Shown here: positions 46,772 through 55,940 of the stretch, piece by piece | Layout: every line of letters starts with the position of its first letter | Numbering within the stretch: the stretch's first letter is position 1 | From: Cyanidium caldarium | Lineage: Eukaryota; Rhodophyta; Bangiophyceae; Cyanidiales; Cyanidiaceae | Assembly: GCA_026184775.1 (NCBI GenBank) | Contig: JANCYW010000011.1 | Location: 62,001-126,000 of the forward strand | Direction of reading: 5' to 3' | Length of the DNA: 64,000 nucleotides | Program-made: the position numbers and the translations under genes | The notes under the pieces: generated by a model | The model's database searches: none | Seen by the model: the letters and a program-made list of their open reading frames with translations, nothing else | What the model was told of the DNA's origin: nothing

Positions 46772-48872
46772 CTAGATGCGCAGCGAGAACCAGTGGCTGC
46801 TCATGCACGCTTGCGCCGTTGCGATATCGCCGGGCGTCGGTCGCCACGGCTCTTGGCTGCGCACGCGCTCGGTCATGGCGGCAATGGCGTCCGCATCCAG
46901 GGGCATTCCGGCGGCGGCGGCCACGAAGCCCAGAAACGGCGGCGATGGCGCACCGGGCCGCGACTTGAATTCCGGGTGGAACTGCGTCGCCAGGAAGAAC
47001 CGGTGCACCGACTGCGGCAGCTCCACAATCTCCATGCGCTGCCCGCTCTCGTCGCGGCCCACAAACGCCAGACCGCCCTCCTGCTCGAGGCGCTGGATGA
47101 AATCCGGGTTCACCTCGTAGCGGTGCCGATGACGCTCCATGATGTAGTCGTGGCGGCCGTACAACTGCGTAGCCAGGCAGCTGCGCTGCGCCTGCGGCGC
47201 GAAGACGGTTTTGCGCGCTCCGAGTCGCATGGTGCCGCCCATTCGGGTCTTGTCCACCTCGGGCATGAACACCACGATGGGCGGGTCGGCGTGCGCGTCG
47301 AACTCGGCGCTGCTGGCGCGCTCGCATCCGGACAGCCGGGCGCGAGCCGTCTCGATCGCCGCCAGCTGCATGCCCAGACAGATTCCCAGGTAGGGCACTC
47401 GCTGCTCTCGCGCATGTCGAATGGCCAAGATCTTGCCCTCCACGCCGCGGCTGCCAAACCCGCCCGGCACCAGAATGCCGTCGGCCTCCTGCAGCTGGTG
47501 CCAAGCCGCGCGGTGGGCCACGCGACGCTCTGTGGGTGAAGCTGTCGCCACTGTTGCCGCGCCAGCACCGCGACCGGTGTCCTCGGCCATGGTACCCGGC
47601 GGCGGGCTGCTGCGCACCACCGCGCCATCCTCTTCCAGCTCCTCGGCCGCCACCCAGCGAACGTGCACTTTGCGGTGCAGCGCCATGCCCGCGTGTTCCA
47701 ACGCCTTGATAACACTAAGATAGCTGTCGGCCAGACCGGTGTACTTGCCCACGATGGCAATGGTGCATTCGCCTTGACAGGTGTCAAACGCCGATGCCAT
47801 GCGGCCCCAGCGCTCCAGCAACGTCGGCAATCGCCAGCTCAGGTGCAACGAGGAGATCAGCGAGTTGGTCACGCCCTGTTCCTGCATCATTTGCGGGATT
47901 TTGAAGGTGTTGCTCACGTCGTGCAACGACACCACCGCCTCCACGGGCACTTGCGCGAAGAGGGCGATCTTGGCACGCGTCTCCGGCAACAGCGGGCGGT
48001 CACTGCGACAGAAGATGAGTTGCGGCGGCAGGCCGAGCGAGGCGATGGTAGAGCAACCGGCCTGTGTCGGTTTGGTCTTCTGCTCGCCCACTACCCCCAG
48101 ACATGGCACCAACGACACAAACGCCACACACACGTTCTGCGGACCGTGCCGATACCGCAGCTGTCGCAGTGCCTCTACGAACGGGGCGCTCTCGATATCG
48201 CCCACGGTGCCGCCCAGCTCGATGGTGACCACCTCCGGCGGCAGTCCGGTGTCGTCCACCGGCACCGCAGCCGCAGTCATGATGCGGTCTTGAATCAGAT
48301 CGGTCAGGTGCGGCACCACTTGACAGGTGCGTCCCAGATAGTCGCCGCGACGCTCCCGCTCGATCACCTCCATATACACTTTTCCGGTGGTGATGTTGTG
48401 ATCGCGGGTGAGGTTCACCGACAGGAAGCGCTCGTAGTTGCCCAGGTCCAGATCGGTCTCGCCGCCATCGTCCAGCACAAACGTCTCGCCGTGCTCGAAA
48501 GGCGACATGGTGCCAGCGTCCACGTTGATGTACGGGTCGATCTTGATGGCCGACACTCGCCAACCGCACGCCTTGAGCAGCACACCCACCGACGACGACG
48601 TCAGTCCCTTGCCAATGCCACTGATCACTAGAACGAAGCGGACACCGTTCCGTGTGTCCTCCGGTTAGTCGTGCTCGGGGTGAGAAACGAGAAAAGCGCT
48701 ATCGCCTCGCAGCTCTCGCACAGATAGGTCACTTACCTCCACCGGCCACAATCACAAACTTCACCTTCGAGTCCGCCACCGGAACCGACGCCACTCCACG
48801 AATACCGTCGTGCCGCAGCGCATTTAGCGAAGAATAGGAAGAGCTGGAGGCGCTCGATTCCGCCCCGTTCAT
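46772..48872 (-). CDS. PYRG: CTP synthase (two exons, join of 48872-48737 and 48627-46772)
   Basis: 663 aa when exon 1 (48872-48737) is joined to exon 2 (48627-46772). Makes CTP from UTP with glutamine. Exon 1 ends KVKFVIVAGG; exon 2 begins ISGIGKGLTSSSVG, and the joining codon GTG rebuilds the universal VAGGVISGIGKG P-loop. Exon 2 alone has no ATG and a stop lies 37 nt above, so the intron is needed. The synthetase domain has IKIDPYINVDAGTM, GETDLDLGNYERFL and ELGGTVGDIES; the glutaminase has the Cys nucleophile in YLGICLGMQLA and a His-Glu in ATQFHPEF. The extra 38 residues before the core are Ser-rich. Cytosolic. Confidence 0.95.
48628..48736 (-). other. Spliceosomal intron, 109 nt, in CTP synthase
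   Basis: On the minus strand it begins GTAAGT (48736-48731), has a consensus branch site ACTAAC (48669-48664) about 37 nt from the acceptor, and ends TTCTAG at 48628. Splicing restores the conserved VAGGVISGIGKG motif at a phase-1 junction. It contains in-frame stops, so it is not coding. Confidence 0.9.
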
Positions 48873-49236
48873 CTCGTCGGAAGTGTCGTCGCCGCCGCCG
48901 CCGAGGGGTCCTCTGCAGCGTGCGCCGCACCCTGTCCCTCCCGCGCTTGCACCGGGAACACTCTCCCCAGACCCACCACCGAACACGGCACCAACGCCGT
49001 CGTCGGAATCGACTCGATATGCACGCTCACCTCTTTGGAGACTGCCTCCTCACGCTTCCCGGCGCAGGGTACGGAACGAGGCCCCGCGAGCGACCGACGC
49101 AGTCACCGGTCGAGGGAGCGCGAGCTTTTCCCGCGCGCGCGGGTGCGCGATCCGATTCTCCCGGGCGGCGGGCGTTGCCCGGCGCGACCGTCGCGTTCAA
49201 CGGTGAGCGTCGCAAAGCCGCGGCACGTCCACCGCC
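48873..49236. promoter_or_regulatory. Divergent intergenic region, CTP synthase and copper ATPase
   Basis: 364 bp between divergent starts. It must hold both promoters, including the upstream leader of CTP synthase exon 1. No recognised repeat or RNA. The copper ATPase start follows directly after a CCGCC-ATG context. Confidence 0.4.
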
Positions 49237-52200
49237 ATGGAGACGAACGCCGCTTCTCGCGTGCTGGAGTTTGAGATTCGTGGACTGAGGTGCAGAGGGT
49301 GCGAGCGCAAGGCTACGGCGGCTCTGGAGCGGGTGGAGGGTGTGCAGCAAGTGCAGGTAGACCGGTTGGCGGGTCGGGCGCGGGTGACCTGTGGGGCGCA
49401 CGTGCCTCCGCGGTTGCTGCTGGAGGCGGTACGGGGCGCTGGCACGTATCGGGCGGTGTTGTTGGCGCCAGTGCCGCGCATTTTGCACCTCCAGGTGACT
49501 GCCAGTGGGAAAGACTGGGCGGCACGGGCAGTTGAGGCGTTGGAGGCGGTGGACGGGGTGCACCGCGCCCACGTGCACAGCGGGAGCGGGCGTGTGCGAA
49601 TAGCGGTGAATGGCGCGGTGAAGGACAGTGCGCTGCTACATGCACTGCAGCAAGTGGGGTTAGAGGCAGTGCCGGCCGTGACACCGGCGGAACGGTTGTC
49701 GTCCAGCGATGCGACCGTGCAAGTGGCCCTGCGTTTCAACTGCGGCTGCGGCGAGCCGTCCTGTCTGGGCTCGGAGGCACCGCGCGTGCCCGGAGATGTG
49801 GGTGTGTTGGTGGATGTGACCGGATCGGAGCGCGGTGTCTGCGACGAGGATGAGCACGCGGTGCACGACCTGTCGCGCGGTGGTTGCTGGTGTCGGCAGG
49901 AGCGAGACCAAGAGGAGGGGGCAGTGCCTGCAGCGTCCGCTGCTACGGAAGCGGCGCCGTCATCGACTGCACCGCGTGGTCGACAGGTAGCCACGTTGAT
50001 CGTCTCGGGCATGACGTGCGCCTCGTGTGTGAATGCGATTGAGAGTGCGCTGCAACGGCAGCGCGGGGTGTACGATGCACGGGTGAATTTGTTATCGGGA
50101 CGTTCCACTGTCAAGTTCGATGCGTCTCAGACGAGTGCCGAGCAGTTGGAGCAGGTGGTGAACGGCATCGGCTACCGCGCCCAGTTGGTCTCGAGTGTCC
50201 CGCAACCGGATGGAAACGTGACTGGAAAGACGGAACCGGACAGCGCAGTGCCGCGGCCGGTGCTGTTGCAGTTTGACACTGCGGAGAATGCCCTCCGCGC
50301 AGCCGAGGTGGCCAAGCGGCATCCACGGGTGGCCGATGCGGTGATGGTGAGAGTGGCGGCGGCGGACAATGACACTCCGCATCGCGTCACCTGGCTGTCT
50401 TGCCTGACGTGGTGGGGGCGGTGTTCGCGCCGGACCGGAGGCAAATCTCGTCTCCGCATCACCTTTGCCGCCGAGAGGAACGCCTCCCCGGCGACGGTCG
50501 CCGAGCTCTCTGGCGAGGAAGTCGCGAACCATTTCGCATCGCGTCAAGCAGCGCTGAATCCGCGAGCGGCCGTGGTGGACTTGTTGGAGCAGCACGGCGG
50601 TCTGGGTGCGTTTCATCTCGTCGGCGACGATGCCGAATCAGCTGCCGCCGCCGGAGGCGGTGCTGCGGAGCGCCTGCACGCTGAAGCGCTGGATTGGTTG
50701 CAGCGCTTCCTGTTCGCCCTGCTGTTCACCATTCCCGTTATTGTGATCAGTTTGATATTGCTGAACCTGCCCAACCCGCCGGCATCGCTCCAGGCGCACG
50801 TCGGCAGCTCGAACGTCCGGGTGGGTGACCTGGTATCGTTTGTGCTGGCCACGCCGGTGCAGTTTATCGCCGGCTGGCCGTTCTACCGCGGCAGCTACTA
50901 CGCGCTGCTCAAGCGCTTCCGCGCCAACATGGACGTGTTGGTAGCGCTGGGCACCAGCATCGCCTACGTCTACTCGGCGTTCATCGTGCTGTACGAGGCC
51001 GCCGGGCAGCAAGCGGACGCCGGTCCCATTTTCGACAGCAGCACCCTGCTCGTCACCATCATCCTGCTGGGCAAGTGGCTGGAGACCATCGCCAAGGGGC
51101 GCGCTGCGTCCGGCATCGCTGCGCTGACGTCGCTGCGACCGCAGCAGGCGTCGATCGTCAGCCGCACCGCCCCGACGGACGCGGCCACCGACGCGTACGC
51201 CCTGGTGAAGGAGGTGGATGTGGATCTGGTCGAGGCCGGCGACCTGCTGCGCGTGCTGCCCGCCAATCGCTTCCCGGTGGACGGGGTGGTGGTGCGCGGC
51301 GAGAGCGCCGTCGACGAATCGATGTTGACGGGCGAGTCGCGGCCGGTGCCCAAACAGCCCGGCGACACGGTGTACGGCGGTGCCATCAACGGCAGTCAGA
51401 TGTTGATCGTGCGCGCCACCGGCGTGGGCGAGCAGTCGGTGTTGGCGCAGATGGTGCGTCTCATCGAGGAGGCGCAAACGCAACGGGCGCCGGTGGAGGC
51501 GTTTGCCGACCGCGTGGCCGCCGTCTTCGTACCGGTGGTCATCGGCATCGCGGTGGTGGTGTTTGCGTTGTGGTTCTCACTGGCCCAGAGCCGCAGCATC
51601 CCGGCGTCGTGGTACAGCGGCCAGGGTCCGGTTTTTTTCGCGCTCCTCTTCGCCATCTCCACCCTGGTGATCGCCTGCCCGTGCTCGCTCGGCCTGGCGA
51701 CGCCCACCGTGGTCATGGTGGCCACCACCATGGGCGCGCAGCGGGGCGTACTGTTCAAGGGCGGTCAGGCGATTGAGAGCGCGGCGCGGGTGCGCGGCGT
51801 GCTGTTCGACAAGACCGGCACGCTGACTCGCGGCGAACCGAAAACGCACGGACACACCCTGTTGCAGGGCGCGATGACATCAGGAGAGCGCCGCGAGACG
51901 CAGCTGCTGGCGGCAGTGGCCAGTGTGGAGCACGCGTCGGACCATCCGCTGGCGGCCGCCATCGTGGCGTACGTGCAGTCGCTGCCGGGAGTGGACGGGT
52001 GGTCACCGGCTGCCTCGGTGGAGGCCGTGCCCGGCTGCGGCGCCGTGGGCGAGGTGGATGGCGCACGCGTGCACGTCGGGGCGGTGGGGTGGGTGTTGCG
52101 CGAGGGCGGTCGCCTCTTGCAGGGCGATGAGGGCACCGAGTTTCAGCTGGCCAGCGAGGATGCCGAGTGGATCCAGTGTAAGGAACGCGACGGCTACACG

Positions 52201-53004
52201 GTGGTGTTGGCCGCGGTGGACGGCTTGCCGAGTGCCGCGTTCGCCGTGGAGGATGCGGTTCGCCCCGAGGCAGCCGCCGTGGTCAACTACCTGCAGCAGC
52301 ACATGAATGCAGAATGTTGGATGGTGACCGGGGACAGTGCCGCGGCGGCGGCGCGCATCGCCAGTCGGGTGGGCATTCCACCCGAGCGGGTCGTCGCCCG
52401 CACGCTGCCGTGGCAGAAGATGGCCGTGGTGCGCGTCTGCCTCGAGGCGGCGATGCGCGGTGATTGGCAGACAACTTCTCAGCGTGGCAAAGTAGCTGCG
52501 AATGAGGCGGATGCACCCGCATCATCGCCGCCGCGTTGGATTCAGGAGGCACTGGAGCGCTCGCAATCGTCGGCGGACACGGCGCCCTCGACGAGCTCTC
52601 CCTCGGCGGCGGATCGGCGCTCGCGCCCCCGCATCGCGTTTGTGGGCGACGGCATCAACGACGCGCCGGCGCTGGCAGCGGCCGATGTCGGTTTTGCCAT
52701 GGGCGGCGGCACGCATCTGGCCGCCGAGACCGCCGACTCGGTGCTAGTAGGCGGCGATCTGCGCGAACTGGTCGTCGCGCTGCAGCTGGCGCGCGTCGCC
52801 TTCCGCCGCATCGCCGTCAACTACATCTGGGCGTTGGGGTACAACTTGGCGGCCGTGCCCATCGCCGCCGGCGTGTTCTACCCCGGCTGGCATCAGCACG
52901 TGCCGCCGTACATTGCCGCTGCGGCCATGGCCGCCAGCTCGGTGTCGGTGACCGTGTCCAGTCTGTTATTGCGATACTATCGACCGCCGCGGTTGGAGGA
53001 ATGA
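49237..53004 (+). CDS. P1B-type copper-transporting ATPase
   Basis: 1255 aa. Pumps Cu(I) out of the cytosol. Metal-binding N-terminus: HMA domain 1 with CRGC (Cys19, Cys22), a degenerate HMA-like unit without CxxC (about 85-150), a Cys-rich linker (about 165-225: FNCGCGEPSCLG, CWCRQE), an HMA domain with CASC (Cys261, Cys264), and a further degenerate unit. The transport core shows IACPCSLGLATPT (C814-P-C816), phosphorylation motif DKTGTLT (Asp858), SDHPLAAAIVAY, and GDGINDAPALAAADVGFAM, followed by the last membrane helices (NYIWALGYNLAAVPIAAG). The CPC motif and MxxSS (AAMAASSVSV) mark Cu(I) specificity. Membrane (trans-Golgi, plasma or thylakoid) is not determinable. Confidence 0.95.
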   Translation: METNAASRVLEFEIRGLRCRGCERKATAALERVEGVQQVQVDRLAGRARVTCGAHVPPRLLLEAVRGAGTYRAVLLAPVPRILHLQVTASGKDWAARAVEALEAVDGVHRAHVHSGSGRVRIAVNGAVKDSALLHALQQVGLEAVPAVTPAERLSSSDATVQVALRFNCGCGEPSCLGSEAPRVPGDVGVLVDVTGSERGVCDEDEHAVHDLSRGGCWCRQERDQEEGAVPAASAATEAAPSSTAPRGRQVATLIVSGMTCASCVNAIESALQRQRGVYDARVNLLSGRSTVKFDASQTSAEQLEQVVNGIGYRAQLVSSVPQPDGNVTGKTEPDSAVPRPVLLQFDTAENALRAAEVAKRHPRVADAVMVRVAAADNDTPHRVTWLSCLTWWGRCSRRTGGKSRLRITFAAERNASPATVAELSGEEVANHFASRQAALNPRAAVVDLLEQHGGLGAFHLVGDDAESAAAAGGGAAERLHAEALDWLQRFLFALLFTIPVIVISLILLNLPNPPASLQAHVGSSNVRVGDLVSFVLATPVQFIAGWPFYRGSYYALLKRFRANMDVLVALGTSIAYVYSAFIVLYEAAGQQADAGPIFDSSTLLVTIILLGKWLETIAKGRAASGIAALTSLRPQQASIVSRTAPTDAATDAYALVKEVDVDLVEAGDLLRVLPANRFPVDGVVVRGESAVDESMLTGESRPVPKQPGDTVYGGAINGSQMLIVRATGVGEQSVLAQMVRLIEEAQTQRAPVEAFADRVAAVFVPVVIGIAVVVFALWFSLAQSRSIPASWYSGQGPVFFALLFAISTLVIACPCSLGLATPTVVMVATTMGAQRGVLFKGGQAIESAARVRGVLFDKTGTLTRGEPKTHGHTLLQGAMTSGERRETQLLAAVASVEHASDHPLAAAIVAYVQSLPGVDGWSPAASVEAVPGCGAVGEVDGARVHVGAVGWVLREGGRLLQGDEGTEFQLASEDAEWIQCKERDGYTVVLAAVDGLPSAAFAVEDAVRPEAAAVVNYLQQHMNAECWMVTGDSAAAAARIASRVGIPPERVVARTLPWQKMAVVRVCLEAAMRGDWQTTSQRGKVAANEADAPASSPPRWIQEALERSQSSADTAPSTSSPSAADRRSRPRIAFVGDGINDAPALAAADVGFAMGGGTHLAAETADSVLVGGDLRELVVALQLARVAFRRIAVNYIWALGYNLAAVPIAAGVFYPGWHQHVPPYIAAAAMAASSVSVTVSSLLLRYYRPPRLEE

Positions 53005-53165
53005 AAGCGGGAAGGAGGCAAGGTGTGGTGGCTGCAACGCGATGGGAGCGGGTCGTGTGTGTTTCGGAAGGAAAGCTGGTGTAAATTGTGACGAGAGCGC
53101 GCCACTTGAAGACTTGCTGTCGGTGCGAAAAGGAGACCAGTAGGTTGCCCCGGTCTGTCGGGCAC

Positions 53166-53972
53166 ATGGCGTGGGTGTTGCAGCCGTTCGTCTCCTCATC
53201 GCGACCACCCCGGACCCGACGACGTGGTCGGTGCACACGACCGTCCATCGTTTCCGCCCTGCCGAATCGGGCAGCCACCCGTCTGTCGCCACAGCAACTG
53301 AGGTTGTACTTGGTGGCGGACGTGGAGTACACACAGCAGCGTGTGCGTGCCTCGTTGGAGTCGATCGTGGAGCGCGCGCTGCAGTCGGGTTGCGTCACCG
53401 CGGTGCAGTTGCGCGATAAACGTAACTGTACCCGGGCGACCTTGGCCACCGGCCGCGTCCTTTTACACCTCTGTCGTCAGGCGGGAACATACTTTTTGGT
53501 GAACGACCGGGTGGACGTGGCGGCAGCGCTAGGTGCCGACGGCGTGCACCTCGGGCAGGACGATATGCCGCCCTCGCTGGCCCGCCAACTGCTGCCACCG
53601 ACGAGCATCCTCGGCATGTCCGCCGGCAACGCCGCCGAGGTCGATGAGGTGTTACGATACCGGGATGCGGAGAGCGGCGCGTATTTGGTCGATTATATCG
53701 GCGCCGGACCGGTGTACGCCACCGGCAGCAAAGTGGATGCTGGCGCCGCCATCGGCATTACCGGACTGCAGCAGGTGGCCCAGCGGGCGGCACCACTGCC
53801 AGTGGTGGCCATCGGCGGCATTCACGCCGATCATGCCGCCGCCTGCGTGCAATCGGGCGGCGTGCAGGGTGTAGCGGTGCTGTCGGCCATTCTGGGCGCT
53901 GACGACCCGGCGCAAGCTGCCCGTCACATTGCCCAGGCCATCCGACCCGCTCACCGTGCCTCCTCGCGATAA
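53166..53972 (+). CDS. THIE: Thiamine-phosphate synthase, plastid precursor
   Basis: 268 aa from ATG 53166 (MAWVLQPFVSSSRPP). Joins HMP-PP and thiazole-P to thiamine phosphate. The N-terminal 45 residues are Arg/Ser/Pro-rich with Trp3, a plastid transit peptide. The TIM-barrel has the catalytic marks TAVQLRDKRNC, FLVNDRVDVAAALGADGVHL, GQDDMP, SAGNAAEVDEV, YIGAGPVYATGSK, VVAIGGIHADH, and GVAVLSAI. Pyrophosphate- and thiazole-binding residues look intact. Bacterial-type single-domain ThiE rather than the plant kinase fusion, at least within this frame. The start is not shared with the preceding frame, which reads as leader. Confidence 0.93.
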   Translation: MAWVLQPFVSSSRPPRTRRRGRCTRPSIVSALPNRAATRLSPQQLRLYLVADVEYTQQRVRASLESIVERALQSGCVTAVQLRDKRNCTRATLATGRVLLHLCRQAGTYFLVNDRVDVAAALGADGVHLGQDDMPPSLARQLLPPTSILGMSAGNAAEVDEVLRYRDAESGAYLVDYIGAGPVYATGSKVDAGAAIGITGLQQVAQRAAPLPVVAIGGIHADHAAACVQSGGVQGVAVLSAILGADDPAQAARHIAQAIRPAHRASSR

Positions 53973-54346
53973 ACCGGGGGATGCATGGGAGTAGCCGGCG
54001 TCGCCGAGAACCGCTCGGCAAACGTCCTCCGCGCCCTGTCTTCACAGGACGTCTGTCATGGACGTTCTGAAGGTGGACAATTTCGCACTAGAATGTGTAT
54101 TTTCGTTGCGGACGGGCGTTCAAATGGCGCGCAGGCGCGAGATCCTCCACTCCTGGACATGGGTGTTGCCGAGGGCCCGACGACGACGATGACGACGACG
54201 GCGATCTAGGTACGTCTGCAAGAGGTCACACCACTCTGCTCCTATTCCGCTGTGTCTTCAGAGGGGAGGCTGTTTGGATCGCGCGTTTGATCGGCATTGC
54301 TACCCTTTCCGCACCTCCTACACGGACCGCTCACTTCTGCAGGGCG
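53973..54346. other. Intergenic, tandem genes
   Basis: 374 bp between ThiE and Psf3. A short GAC/ACG repeat (GACGACGATGACGACGACGG) lies at about 54180-54200. No RNA gene or other element recognised. Confidence 0.4.
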
Positions 54347-55723
54347 ATGGAGGAGGCGAGTCGACGACGTCGTCGGTGGTCGGCGGTGCGTGCGCCTTGT
54401 GATCGACACTACTTTTCGCTGGATGAAATACTCATGGTGGAGGAGCCGGTGCTCTGTCTGTTCCGAGAGAGCATTCAGGGTATGGCGTGTTTGGATAAGA
54501 GTGGTGGGGCGGCGGCGGTGGCGTTGGCGGAGCGTGCCGGGCGGCATCGCCTCTCGTCGCCGTCGAGAGGTAGCGAGCACCGACAGCGCCTGCCGGAAGA
54601 AGATGATAGTGACGATGAAGATGTAGAGAGTGATGATGGCGGATCGAATTCTCTCGACGGGCGGCGCCGTGGTGCGCGTTCCACGGAACGGGTGGATATC
54701 GCAATGGCCGCCGCCGTCGCCGCCAACAACGTGGCCAGCGTGCTGCAAGGCGGCGACCGTCTCCCCGTCGCCCATTCCACGCCACGTGGTAGTCCCGCAG
54801 TATGTGCAACTGCCAATTCAACCGTCAGCGCCCTGGACGTGAAGCGCGGAGTGGTGTGCGAGCTGCCGATGTGGGCGGCGGAGATGCTGGCGGCGCGCCG
54901 CCTGGTCACCCCGGAGCTGCCGCGCTGTTTCGGGCGACGCGTGCAGAACGAGATATTTGCCGACGCTGGCGCCATCAACCTGCACGAAAAGTGTCCGTAC
55001 TATTACGCGCTGGCCATGCGCTGCATTCGTTTCTTCCAGTACGCGCATCGAGCGGGATATGGCGGGGCGGCAGCGCGCGAGGCGCTACACTGGCGCGAAC
55101 GACTGCTGGCGGCGGTACGCCAGGCGTACGCCCGACGCTGCGGGCAGGTGGTGGACCGGGCGCAGCGTGCAGCGCGCATCGACGCCGGCGACTCGATACG
55201 CCGGCTGGATGAAATGGAACGCCGCTTGTTCCAAGCGGCCCGCGCTGCCAGCATCGCCTACCGACGGTGGCGCCAACGCGAATACCAACGGCTGACGGCT
55301 ACTGGGCCTGTGGCCACCGCCGCACCGCCACGCCCGCTATTGTCAGCAGGTGCCATGAATGAAACGACGGCGGCAGTGGCACCGTCGCGCCATCCACTGC
55401 ACCTGCAAAATAGCACAGCACTGGCCGTGTCGCTCAGCAAACGCAATGGAGGGACGCATCACCCCTCGAGGTGGATACCGCGGCCGGTCAGCGGCACGAC
55501 TCGCGTGCAAGCCGACCGAGTCGCCGATGATGACAAGGAGAATGACGGCGATGAGGAAGGTGCGGCTGCGTCTCCGCCAGGTGATACCGATGCATTGGAG
55601 CCGCCCCATCGGACGGACGCAGCAGCTCGCGCGTCGGCATCGCCGGTCGCGGAACCGCCTCAGCGTCGTCGGCGCATGCTGTACGCCGGCGAGTCACTCG
55701 CTGCTCGCCGACTACAATGGTAA
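54347..55723 (+). CDS. PSF3: GINS complex subunit Psf3, with large insert and C-terminal tail
   Basis: 458 aa from ATG 54347 (MEEASRRRRRWSAV); typical Psf3 is about 200 aa. The core is split: YFSLDEILMVEEPVLCLF and MACLDKSGG at residues about 25-60, then an about 100-residue acidic, Ser-rich insert, then VVCELPMWAAEMLAARRLV, PELPRCFGRRVQNEIFADAG and PYYYALAMRCIRFFQYA. After a helical A-domain remainder (RLDEMERRLFQAARAASIAY) comes a Pro/Ala-rich tail of about 150 residues. GINS is part of the CMG replicative helicase. The family call rests on LDxIL, the ELPMWxA motif and domain order. Confidence 0.82.
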   Translation: MEEASRRRRRWSAVRAPCDRHYFSLDEILMVEEPVLCLFRESIQGMACLDKSGGAAAVALAERAGRHRLSSPSRGSEHRQRLPEEDDSDDEDVESDDGGSNSLDGRRRGARSTERVDIAMAAAVAANNVASVLQGGDRLPVAHSTPRGSPAVCATANSTVSALDVKRGVVCELPMWAAEMLAARRLVTPELPRCFGRRVQNEIFADAGAINLHEKCPYYYALAMRCIRFFQYAHRAGYGGAAAREALHWRERLLAAVRQAYARRCGQVVDRAQRAARIDAGDSIRRLDEMERRLFQAARAASIAYRRWRQREYQRLTATGPVATAAPPRPLLSAGAMNETTAAVAPSRHPLHLQNSTALAVSLSKRNGGTHHPSRWIPRPVSGTTRVQADRVADDDKENDGDEEGAAASPPGDTDALEPPHRTDAAARASASPVAEPPQRRRRMLYAGESLAARRLQW

Positions 55724-55940
55724 ATGTCGATATCGAACGCTGCCCTCTCCCTGCCTCACTCTATCGATACCGCGTCTGCATGCACTCGCAGCGATTTTCT
55801 GCACGAACCGGCGCAGACACCGCCTCGATGCCCTGCAGCGAACCGGAGGGGGGACGTTCCCATATTGCACACCGACGGTGGGCAGCGGCGGGAGTGTCAA
55901 CCCGGGGAGACGGGTCATCAGCGAGCGGGGCGGGAGCCGG

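Noticed and set aside
48729-48986. Separate 85-codon gene upstream of CTP synthase
   Set aside because: Ends in VIVAGG at a GTAAGT donor; it is exon 1 of CTP synthase rather than an independent gene.
55359-55940. Upstream extension of the rhomboid
   Set aside because: Overlaps Psf3 in another frame; the mitochondrial presequence begins naturally at MNRLVGG.
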